From: Bacteroidota bacterium | GTDB taxonomy: Bacteria; Bacteroidota; Bacteroidia; Chitinophagales; Saprospiraceae | NCBI GenBank assembly: GCA_029781865.1 | Contig: JAKOVW010000062.1 | Span: 1-64,000, forward strand | Direction of reading: 5' to 3' | Length of the DNA: 64,000 nt | Part shown: positions 8,526 to 16,699 of the stretch, piece after piece | How the letters are laid out: each line of letters opens with the position of its first letter | Position numbering within the stretch: the first letter of the stretch is position 1 | The notes under the pieces: model-generated | Told to the model about the DNA's origin: nothing | Seen by the model: only the letters and a program-made list of their open reading frames with translations | Databases searched by the model: none | Position numbers and translations under genes: made by a program

Positions 8526-9677
8526 TTAATAACAGAGATAGGTGTTTGTCCATCCTGAACTCACTCCTTCAGTTGAATTAGCCACAAATGATTTCCATTC
8601 TTGTTCGGGAAATTCTATTTGCTCAATGGACAGCACGCCTGATTGTTGAGAAACGACACATGAATAAACCGGAGCCGTAAAATAATTGGTTTCCGTATCG
8701 AGATTCAATACGCCACGTGGACTGTTGATGCTTTTACCTGCAAGATTTCCAACAATCTGAATTCCATCTGCATAATTTTCAGCACTGCTTAAAAAGACCT
8801 GGTGCAGGATCAAACCGGATTCCCACCCGAGTAGCGAAAAAATGGTCGGCTGTTTATTTGTTTTTTGCTGATAACTCTTAATAAAATCCTGATTCGCATT
8901 ATTTTCTAAGGATATATGCCAGGGCAGGTATCCTGCTATTGAAAAATCAAATCCAGCTTTAAGAGGTTCTAGTGCTTTTTCTTCCAACATCATTGGCGAA
9001 ACAAATAGATGCAAATTCCTTGCTTCTGCATAGTTTCTCAAACACAAATAGAACAAAGAAGCAGGAAGGGAATCGAAGATACATAGCAAGCCATTAGACT
9101 CTTTATCAGAAATCAGAAAATCTGTTAACTGCTTAATTTCAAATGCATCGTCATAGCGTTGATTATTTATGTAATTAAAGGAAATGTGCCCTCCGCTATT
9201 TACAAATGCTTTAACCATTGCTGCCGTGTGAAGGTAGCCGCAATCGTAGAATGTACTTGCCATCACGGAATTCGTGATATTCTTCGACGCAGCCTGTTTT
9301 CCTGTCAACCAACATAAAAAGCCGTGTTGTAGGGATAAGTTTAGAATATTTGGCTGAGGAATCCAGTTTTCGGGGTAATTCGCACCAGGATTCACAATCA
9401 GAATCAACCTGCCTGATGCAAAGAACAGTGGCTTAATAAGCTCCAGGATCCGGAGATCCAAAAAAGCTACCAGTACATCTACCCCCTCTATTATAAGCAG
9501 CTTCTCTGCTTTTTCATAAACCTCTTTTTCTACCCCACCATATCCAATAGTCTCTGAGATCAGTTGAGCTGTATTATTCTTTTGGAAATGGCCCAAAGCG
9601 GCTTTGATCCCTTCTATAAAATCAAACATAATACCTGGATGAGCTTTGGAGCGTGGGTAAAGAATACCTATTTTCAT
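8526..9677 (-). CDS. Periplasmic-binding-protein-like (type I fold) protein without signal peptide
   Basis: The 383-aa product resembles ABC-transporter amino-acid-type substrate-binding proteins (Peripla_BP_6/receptor ligand-binding class). It opens KIGILYPRSKAHPGI, has VDVLVAFLD in the first lobe, and ends with a NSPRGVLNLD motif typical of the family's C-terminal lobe. There is no signal peptide or lipobox, because the protein starts directly with the first beta-strand, so a cytoplasmic location is predicted. No permease or ATPase gene is nearby. It lies 3 bp before the formyltransferase gene on the same strand, indicating tight co-expression. It may be a small-molecule sensor or carrier for the enzyme encoded next to it (inference). 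Confidence 0.65.
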   Translation of the reverse strand: MKIGILYPRSKAHPGIMFDFIEGIKAALGHFQKNNTAQLISETIGYGGVEKEVYEKAEKLLIIEGVDVLVAFLDLRILELIKPLFFASGRLILIVNPGANYPENWIPQPNILNLSLQHGFLCWLTGKQAASKNITNSVMASTFYDCGYLHTAAMVKAFVNSGGHISFNYINNQRYDDAFEIKQLTDFLISDKESNGLLCIFDSLPASLFYLCLRNYAEARNLHLFVSPMMLEEKALEPLKAGFDFSIAGYLPWHISLENNANQDFIKSYQQKTNKQPTIFSLLGWESGLILHQVFLSSAENYADGIQIVGNLAGKSINSPRGVLNLDTETNYFTAPVYSCVVSQQSGVLSIEQIEFPEQEWKSFVANSTEGVSSGWTNTYLCY

Positions 9678-9900
9678 TCGATTTAGATCTTAGTATTTAA
9701 CTTTTTCCAAAACACCACTAGAATTTGGTGCAGGCTGATATACAGCAAAGATGTAAAAAAAACGCATTGATTTCCTGAATTTCAAAAAACAGGTGAATCG
9801 TTTTAACACATAGACTATTTCTTTTGAACCCGGAAAAATTTCAATTAAATTATGCGAATTTTGTACATTGCAAAAGTTTTAACATCAAACCCTTCCCAAT

Positions 9901-10602
9901 ATGTTTACCAGAAGAAAATTTATGATTCAGGGTAGCATGGCAACAACCGCCATACTTGCATTAAAACCATTAAAAACCCTTTCTGCTTTTACAGATTTGG
10001 GGTTAGGCTCAGGAAAGCTTATTTTTTTGCACACGGCCAATCCGGATTCCCAAATGGATCAAAAGCTGACAACCCATCTTGCAGGCATCGAAAGCACTAA
10101 TGCGAATACAATAGTCTTGCAAGCAGGACAAACGAATAAGCAGCAGAAACAGGGCAAACAGATTTATGATTATTGCATGAGTGAATTTCATGAAACAACT
10201 GCAGTAACAAACAGTTATAAGATTATCAGGAAAGGCAATATCCATATTGGCTTAATCAGTGCCAGACCGGATGAAGAAGATGTAATCCAAAAAGTAAATA
10301 CCTTGTCTTCCTATTTAAAAAATGAAAAGGATTGTGCCATCGTTGTTTGCCTCTCACAACTTGGGTACAAAAACAAGAACACTCCGGATGATATTACACT
10401 GGCAAAACAATCCAATCACCTGGATTTTATTATAGGAGGCAATGACCAAAATGTTTATCCACATCCTGTTATTTTATTAAACCAAAATAATGAAGAAGTT
10501 ATCATTCATGCCGCTGCTAATGATTCAGCTACTTTTGGAAAAATAGATCTTGACATTAATGAACAGGGACAAAAAAAGTATATCAGCTTTAGTTATTGCT
10601 AG
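9901..10602 (+). CDS. Tat-exported, degenerate 5'-nucleotidase/metallophosphatase-like protein
   Basis: This 233-aa protein starts with a clear twin-arginine signal (TRRKFM at residues 3-8, then a hydrophobic stretch to about residue 30). The rest follows the 5'-nucleotidase N-terminal domain: a strand ending LHTANPDSQM, where active enzymes have LHTND-x-H, and DFIIGGNDQN, where they have GGHxH. It then has VIIHAAANDSATFGKIDLDI. The metal-ligand Asp/His positions and the GNHE motif are therefore missing, and the domain is shorter than usual. It was probably derived from the phosphatase family but is catalytically dead or repurposed. It is transcribed divergently from the binding-protein gene, with 223 bp between them. 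Confidence 0.65.
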   Translation: MFTRRKFMIQGSMATTAILALKPLKTLSAFTDLGLGSGKLIFLHTANPDSQMDQKLTTHLAGIESTNANTIVLQAGQTNKQQKQGKQIYDYCMSEFHETTAVTNSYKIIRKGNIHIGLISARPDEEDVIQKVNTLSSYLKNEKDCAIVVCLSQLGYKNKNTPDDITLAKQSNHLDFIIGGNDQNVYPHPVILLNQNNEEVIIHAAANDSATFGKIDLDINEQGQKKYISFSYC

Positions 10603-10912
10603 TCAGATGATACGCCCTCTGATATAAATATCAGGCCCCTTGATCCCTTTAGATCAAAACTTCTTATTTAGCCTGTGGTGAGACTGCATTTACAATCAAA
10701 AGATATTATTGAATTTTTTTGATTCTGAATTTAATATTTGGATGTCCGTAATGTTTAATATATTTTAGCAATCTATACTTTAATAATTTCGAAATTCATC
10801 CCTCGTTAATCGTTATTCGATAATGTGATCATAATTTTAAGCTCAATCCTAATATTGGTGGAATAACAAACATCCATTCTCAAATGATTTTTCAGAAGTA
10901 ACACGATATCAA
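10603..10912. other. Intergenic, no gene seen
   Basis: This 310-bp AT-rich stretch lies between two plus-strand genes. The only structure noted is a small palindrome, TTGATC (10640-10645) with GATCAA (10652-10657), 38 bp after the preceding stop. No oligo-T tract follows, so it is not a convincing terminator. No open reading frame with coding character was seen. Confidence 0.5.
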
Positions 10913-11566
10913 ATGCCAGAGCTTCCTTATAGTTTCGAACCTGTACCGGGATACAATGCTTATAAAGTGACCACGATGCTCCGGGATTATCTCGAACTCC
11001 TGATGGAAAATCCGGAAAACCGCAGCACGATAGATCAGATACTGAAGTTGATAAATGACTACATTGTCCAGCTAAAGAATCTGAGGGCTCAAAACCGTAA
11101 AGAAACAATCCTTCAAATTGATCAGGCAATTGATCATTTTTGGCTTCGCGCTCCTGAAGAAAACAAAAAAGACATTCAATGTAAATCAGGTTGCACGGCA
11201 TGTTGTTTTATTGATGTTGAGATTTCCCGGGATGAAGCAAAGCTGATCGTTGATTATTGCCAGGAGAATGAAATAGAAATAGATAAATCTTACCTGGTTG
11301 AACAAGCAAAAGCAGGTCGAAAGACATTCTCATCATTGTCCCGTTGTGTTTTTCTAAAAAATAATATGTGCAGTATTTACCCGGTGAGGCCAATTGCCTG
11401 CCGCAAGCATTGGGTAAAAACAGATCCGGCATTATGTGATTTTTCAAATAATGTAATTAATCAGATAGGAGGATATTTTGATGTGAATACAGAAATACTT
11501 GCGAGTGCATTATTGAATGTTGATGAAACAGGATCATTCGAAAAAATATTACTCAGTGAACTTTGA
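10913..11566 (+). CDS. YkgJ-type cysteine cluster protein
   Basis: The 217-aa product carries the YkgJ/Fe-S (or zinc) cluster signature. CKSGCTACC sits near residues 90-98, followed by C in LSRCVF, then NMCSIYPVRPIACRKHW with the family's IYxxRPxxCR motif. A Cys at TDPALC completes the pattern. The N-terminal ~80 residues are helical and not conserved in the family. Members are soluble metal-cluster proteins of unknown biochemical role. The gene ends at TGA and converges on repeat array R2. No partner gene is evident. Confidence 0.8.
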   Translation: MPELPYSFEPVPGYNAYKVTTMLRDYLELLMENPENRSTIDQILKLINDYIVQLKNLRAQNRKETILQIDQAIDHFWLRAPEENKKDIQCKSGCTACCFIDVEISRDEAKLIVDYCQENEIEIDKSYLVEQAKAGRKTFSSLSRCVFLKNNMCSIYPVRPIACRKHWVKTDPALCDFSNNVINQIGGYFDVNTEILASALLNVDETGSFEKILLSEL

Positions 11567-11589
11567 AAATGAATGTCCACCATCAGATC

Positions 11590-12335
11590 TACAATGATTA
11601 CACCCCCTACAATCATTTCACCCCGTCGGGGTTGGACGTAACTTGTATGGAATTATGATTTCAATTCTATTTATTCAACCCCGAAGGGGTGACAATATTG
11701 TAATAAATGATCGCATTTACGTTGAACCCTGAAAGGATGACATTATTTTTTTGCAATCTTATTATATCATGACACCCTTACAATCATGTCACCCCTTCGG
11801 GGTTTGACGTAACTTGTATGGAATTATGATTTCAATTCTATTTATTCAACCCCGAAGGGGTGACACTATTGTAATACGCGATCTCATATACGTTGAACCC
11901 TGAAAGGGTGATATTATTTTTTCATTCTTCTATAATCGTTTCACCCCTTCGGGGTTGGATTGATGATAATCTTATTGATTTTCTATTCCCAATCTTTACA
12001 TTCAACCTCGAAGATGTGACATTTTTGTAACACATCATCTTGTCCAGGTTGAACCCTGAAAGGGTGACATTGTTTTTTGCAATCTTCTATAATCGTTTCA
12101 CCCCTTCGGGGTTGGATGTGTTGCAGCGATCGCGATTCGTTGCTACAATCATTTCATCCCTTCGGGGTTGGATTTACGTAACTCTTATGAAATTATAATT
12201 TCAATTCTATTTATTCAACCCCGAAGGGGTGACACTATTGTAATACGTGAACACATATACGTTGAACCCTGAAAGGGTGACATTATTCTTTGCAATCTTC
12301 TACAATCATTTCACCCCTACTTCAGGGTTTATATT
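11590..12335. repeat. Palindromic repeat array R2 downstream of the second HYR gene
   Basis: This gene-free region has about a dozen copies of the ACCCC/GGGGT palindromes in both orientations, plus ACCCTGAAAGGGT-type hairpins. It shares the CGTAACTTGTATGGAATTATGATTTC lead-in class at 11637 and 11808, and a diverged copy at 12177. Spacing is irregular compared with the strict 92-bp arrays at 362-454 and 15821-16096. It lies between the convergent ends of the YkgJ-like gene and the HYR gene ending at 12434. Confidence 0.8.
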
Positions 12336-12366
12336 CATGTTGATTCAGACAGGGAATTTTAAAACG

Positions 12367-12401
12367 AAAAACGGGATCCCTGATGCAGGAATCCCGTTTT
12401 T
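12367..12401 (-). terminator. Hairpin terminator of the second HYR gene
   Basis: AAAAACGGGAT (12367-12377) pairs with ATCCCGTTTTT (12391-12401), with an inner CCTGATGCAGG extension. It is 33 bp beyond the stop at 12434 on the minus strand and nearly identical to the element at 641-675. Confidence 0.85.
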
Positions 12402-12433
12402 CTTTCACACGAAATTATTATTCGCGATTTTTC

Positions 12434-15220
12434 TTAATTGCGCTCAATCATCAACTGAGCTGTCTTTTGTTTTTCTGTATCTGAAACTCTGATTAGAAAG
12501 ACACCTGTATGTACGTTTAATCGTTGTAAATCCAATTCCAATTGATTCTGTTTTGCTTCAACCTTTACACTGAATACCAGTTTGCCATACAAATCAAACA
12601 TCGTAACGGTCTTCTGGTGATTTTCAAATCCTTCAATCAACACTGTTGTAAATTCATTTGCAGGATTCGGTACAAATACCAGGTTTGTTGGCAACTCTAC
12701 ATTGTTGCTTTCCTTTTCATTGGATACCCTGTTATCAATACTTCCATTAAACGGAACTGGCAAAGTATGGAACCAATCATTTATTGCTGCTGAGGTTGAC
12801 ATTCCGCAAATGGTTCTTATCTGATAGTTGTAAAAACTATTTGCATCCAGTCCGGTATATTGATGCAACAATCCAGGGCCACTGGCTGGAGTCCAAGCTG
12901 ACCAGGGACCCCAAACACCGGGTGATAATTCTTTTCTGATTCTCAACTCATACGCTGTTGCACATTTTCCTGCGACCCATTTTACTTTGGCTGCATTGAA
13001 TGTCGTATCATAATGCAATACCTGTATTGGTGTTCCACATGAATATGCATTTACAGTAACTTTCTGATTACAGGTTGCAGTGTTGCCACTCATATCTGTA
13101 ACTTTCCAGGTTACTGTTGTCATCCCTACCGGGTAAGAAGTCAATCCATTATTAGTCACTGTTGTCATTCCACAATTATCACCTACACCTGTCGGATTAC
13201 CCAATACCAATCCCGATACGGAACACTGACCCGGTAAAGTGACCACAGTGAGATTCGGAGGACAGGTGATCGTTGGCAATTCATTATCTTTCACTTCTAT
13301 GGTCAACATGCAGGTGTTCATGTTTCCATTTGCATCTGTTGCTTTCCATAGCGCGGTTGTAATTCCTTTATTCAACATTTGTCCGCTTAATGTTGCCAAT
13401 CCACTACCGGTTGTTGCGCCGGACAAAGTGCAAAGCAATGTAGAAATACCGCAAGCATCCGATGCGGTTGCATTAAACTCTCCATCATTGACTGTGTACT
13501 TACACACTCCTGCTGCTGCATTGCGCGTGGCATTACCCGGACAAGTTATCGTTGGCAATTGTGCATCGGTCACTGTTACTGTGAACGAACAGGTTTTGGT
13601 ATTACCGGACATATCCGTTGCAGTATAGGTAACTGTCGTCATTCCAACATTGAATGTGGAACCCGGATTTTTATTCGTAGTAAATGAACTAATCATGCAA
13701 TTGTCAGATGCGGTTGGTGCTACCCAATTCACGGTTGCAAAACATTGATTCACATCTGTATTTTGTGCAATATTGCCCGGACAACCATTGATCACTGGTA
13801 ATTGATTGTCATTAACCGTTACTGTAAATGTGCAGGTCGTTTTATTGCTGGATGCATCCGTTGCCGTATAATTTACTGTAGTAACTCCTTTTGAAAATGT
13901 AGAGCCCGGTGCAAAATTGGATGTGAATGAAACTCCGGGACAATTATCTGACGCTGTTGGAGCGACCCAGGTTGCTGTAGTATTACATACTCCGGGATCA
14001 GTATTCTTCACTATATTGGATGGACAACCCGTAATGATCGGATTTTGATTATCCACAATAGTTATTGTGAATGAACAAGTTGCAGTATTGCCAGACGCAT
14101 CTGTTGCTTTATAAGTTTGAGTAGTAACACCAACAGGGAATATCTGACCTGAGGTAAGCCCTGAACCATCAATTTGTGTTATTGTAATTGGCAAACAGGT
14201 TCCTGTTGCTGAAACCACATAAGTAATGACTTTACCGCATACACCTGTTACAGCAAAATCTACAATATTTGAAGGACATGATGTAAACGTGGGCGCAGTA
14301 CAATTTTGGTAAGTAATTTTAACCAGTCCATTTCCAGTTCTAACTCCTGCCATTACAACTCCATTTGTAACACCAGCGGTACTTGAAGAGCCACCTGCTC
14401 CTCCGCCACCGCCACCTTTATTATTTCCATTGCAGCTTGTAGTTCCGGCCGAACCGCCGCCGCCGCCGCCGCCGCCGACATTGCCGCCGCCGCCGCCGCC
14501 ACCGCCTGGGATGCTTCCAAAAGTAAAGCAGCAACAACTTTGACCACCTCCACCATTAGCTCCATTTTCATTTGAACTATTCAATCCCGGCAAACCTAAA
14601 AATCCTGAACAGCCTATACCAGCAGCTCCACCTGTAACACCTACACCCGGAAAACCTCCGCCTCCGTCAGGTGAATCAGTACCTTTTATTCCATTACCAT
14701 CACCTGTTCCTCCATTTCCTCCATTTGGCGAACTCATTTCACAACCTCCACGGCCACCGCCACCGCCGCCAGCTCCTACTATTTTACGATCTGAAGCTAA
14801 AGTACCTGGAGTTCTAACATCACTTGCACCGCCGCCACCGCCTGCGTTTGCAGATCCTCCTGTACCTCCTCCGTTAAAACCTCCGGTTGGCGTTCCTCCT
14901 GCTCCACCCACGAATATATTCAGAATTTGACCTGGTACAACAGCCAAGGTTCCTGTAGCCTTTGATCCATTTCCCCCGGCACCACCATTACTATTTCCAC
15001 CAACTGCTCCTGACCCACCCTGGGCCCCATTGCACTCTATGTCAACGGAAACTACGCCTGCCGGTACTGTGAATGTTTGCATTCCTCCGGTGTAATTAAA
15101 GGTTACAGTAGTCTGAGCATAATTTAGTTTACATAATATCAGAATAAAAAGCAAGGTCAAGTTTAAGCTCAGATTTTTGAGCTTAGAACCATGTTTAAGA
15201 TTTGAAGATTGGTTTTTCAT
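12434..15220 (-). CDS. Secreted glycine-rich/HYR protein with T9SS sorting domain
   Basis: The 928-aa product has a hydrophobic signal segment (~residues 18-36). Residues ~37-305 are glycine-rich, opening TFNYTGGMQTFTVPAGV, which resembles the ALK/LTK-type glycine-rich domain (Pfam Gly_rich) with runs of GGGGG. Five HYR domains follow, then an FN3-like domain and a T9SS type A sorting domain ending QLMIERN. From the first HYR domain onward it is highly similar to the genes ending at 708 and 16700, while the N-terminal domain is unrelated to theirs. The glycine tract is encoded by GCC/GGC triplet runs near 14453-14510. It is predicted to be surface-exposed, perhaps as a structural or adhesive tip on a conserved stalk (inference). 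Confidence 0.85.
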   Translation of the reverse strand: MKNQSSNLKHGSKLKNLSLNLTLLFILILCKLNYAQTTVTFNYTGGMQTFTVPAGVVSVDIECNGAQGGSGAVGGNSNGGAGGNGSKATGTLAVVPGQILNIFVGGAGGTPTGGFNGGGTGGSANAGGGGGASDVRTPGTLASDRKIVGAGGGGGGRGGCEMSSPNGGNGGTGDGNGIKGTDSPDGGGGFPGVGVTGGAAGIGCSGFLGLPGLNSSNENGANGGGGQSCCCFTFGSIPGGGGGGGGNVGGGGGGGGSAGTTSCNGNNKGGGGGGAGGSSSTAGVTNGVVMAGVRTGNGLVKITYQNCTAPTFTSCPSNIVDFAVTGVCGKVITYVVSATGTCLPITITQIDGSGLTSGQIFPVGVTTQTYKATDASGNTATCSFTITIVDNQNPIITGCPSNIVKNTDPGVCNTTATWVAPTASDNCPGVSFTSNFAPGSTFSKGVTTVNYTATDASSNKTTCTFTVTVNDNQLPVINGCPGNIAQNTDVNQCFATVNWVAPTASDNCMISSFTTNKNPGSTFNVGMTTVTYTATDMSGNTKTCSFTVTVTDAQLPTITCPGNATRNAAAGVCKYTVNDGEFNATASDACGISTLLCTLSGATTGSGLATLSGQMLNKGITTALWKATDANGNMNTCMLTIEVKDNELPTITCPPNLTVVTLPGQCSVSGLVLGNPTGVGDNCGMTTVTNNGLTSYPVGMTTVTWKVTDMSGNTATCNQKVTVNAYSCGTPIQVLHYDTTFNAAKVKWVAGKCATAYELRIRKELSPGVWGPWSAWTPASGPGLLHQYTGLDANSFYNYQIRTICGMSTSAAINDWFHTLPVPFNGSIDNRVSNEKESNNVELPTNLVFVPNPANEFTTVLIEGFENHQKTVTMFDLYGKLVFSVKVEAKQNQLELDLQRLNVHTGVFLIRVSDTEKQKTAQLMIERN

Positions 15221-15560
15221 TTAAGTATGATTGAGTTTAAGTAAATTATTATTTGCATGGAAAACAATCTGGAATGCAGATATTCTTGAATTACCTTTCA
15301 AAAAGACCTAATAACCAACGACATATGATTGTTTATTGTGTAAAAATGATTTGCCAATTCTAATGAAAAGCTATAAATCGAACCAAAAATAAATGGATTC
15401 GGTGAATATATTTAGATTTAATATATCTATTTTTTATAAATATAAGGAATTTCCAAGAGGTGAATTGACATCAATGAAATTCTTTATAATTCTCTCGATT
15501 TATAAAAAATCAATAGATCCGGAGAAATTCAAACAGAGAATATCCAATAAATTTATGACC
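15221..15560. other. AT-rich upstream region of the second HYR gene
   Basis: No gene is convincing here. A minus-strand match to the Bacteroidota -7 box (TATTTTTG, read at 15391-15384) lies 164 bp before the start codon. No clear -33 element was seen at the expected distance. A plus-strand reading frame at 15393-15692 runs into palindromic repeats and is not coding-like. Confidence 0.35.
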
Positions 15561-16600
15561 ATGTCAGCCCTGCAATCATGTCACCCCTACAATCATGTCA
15601 CCCCTTCGGGGTTTGGATACATTGGCACAATTGAGATTCTTTACTATAATTATTTCACCCCTTCGGGGTTCGATCATTCTTACAATTATTAGTTTCGTTT
15701 AAATTCACCAATTAAGAAATCACTCATAATTCAGATCTCATAAATCAGATTTCATCCTCCTCAACATTTTATTGTAAGATCATTACACCCCTATAATCAT
15801 GTCACCCCTTCGGGGTTTGACGTAACTCGTATGCAATTATGATTACAATTCTATTTATTCAACCCCGAAGGGGTGATACTACAATTATTTCACCCCTTCG
15901 GGGTTAGGTTGACGTAACTCGTATGCAATTATGATTACAATTCTATTTATTCAACCCCGAAGGGGTGACACTACAATTATTTCACCCCTTGGGGTTGGGT
16001 TGACGTAACTTGTATGGAATTATAATTACAATTCTATTTCTTCAACCCCGAAGGGGTGACACTACAATTATTTCACCCCTTCGGGGTTGGGTTGACGTAA
16101 CTCGTATGCAATTATGATTTCAATTCTATTTCTTCAACCCCGAAGGGGTGACACTATAATTATTTCACCCCTTCGGGGTTCGATCATTCATACAATTATT
16201 AGTTTCGTTTAAATTCACCAGTTAAGAAATCACTCATCACTCATAGTTCAGATCTCATAACTCAGATTTCATCCTCCTCAACATTTCATTGTAAGATCAT
16301 TATACCCCTACAATCATGTCACCCCTACAATAGTGTCACCCCTTCGGGGTTTGATGTAACTTGTATGGAATTATAATTTCAATTTTACTTATTCAACCCC
16401 GAAGGGCTGACACTACAATTATTTCACCCCTTCGGGGTTGGGTTGACGTAACTTGTATGGAATTATAATTACAATTCTATTTATTCAACCCCGAAGGGGT
16501 GACACTATTGTAGTTAGCGATCACATATACGTTGAACCCTGAAAGGGTGAAATGATTTTTTTCATTCTTCGAAAATCATGACATCCCGTCGGGGTTTATA
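15560..16600. repeat. Palindromic repeat array R3 with 92-bp tandem units
   Basis: This is the largest array in the window. From 15821 there are four tandem units whose conserved CGTAACT starts lie at 15821, 15913, 16004 and 16096, spaced 92, 91 and 92 bp. A second run starts at 16355 and 16447, again 92 bp apart. Each unit carries AACCCCGAAGGGGT and the inverted ACCCCTTCGGGGTT. The segment 15668-15820 (GATCATTCTTACAATTATT onward) recurs at 16181-16354, so a ~510-bp block containing the tandem units was itself duplicated. No gene is present. Confidence 0.85.
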
Positions 16601-16632
16601 TTCAGGTTGATTCAGTCATGCAATCATAAACG

Positions 16633-16668
16633 AAAAACGGGATCCCCTTTTACAGGAATCCCGTTTTT
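16633..16668 (-). terminator. Hairpin terminator of the third HYR gene
   Basis: AAAAACGGGAT (16633-16643) pairs with ATCCCGTTTTT (16658-16668). It lies 32 bp beyond the stop at 16700. The stem matches those at 641 and 12367, while the loop has diverged. Confidence 0.85.
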
Positions 16669-16699
16669 CTTCACACGAATTTGTTATTCGCGATTTTTC

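Noticed and set aside
15668-15676. GGTTCGATC resembling a tRNA T-loop
   Set aside because: It is part of the palindromic repeat and no cloverleaf arms or acceptor stem flank it.
15393-15692. 99-aa plus-strand reading frame
   Set aside because: Its C-terminal third is translated from ACCCCTTCGGGG repeats and the rest is AT-rich without coding character.
15821-16180. CRISPR-like appearance of regularly spaced palindromes
   Set aside because: The whole 92-bp unit is repeated, including the spacer sequence. There are no unique spacers and no cas genes.
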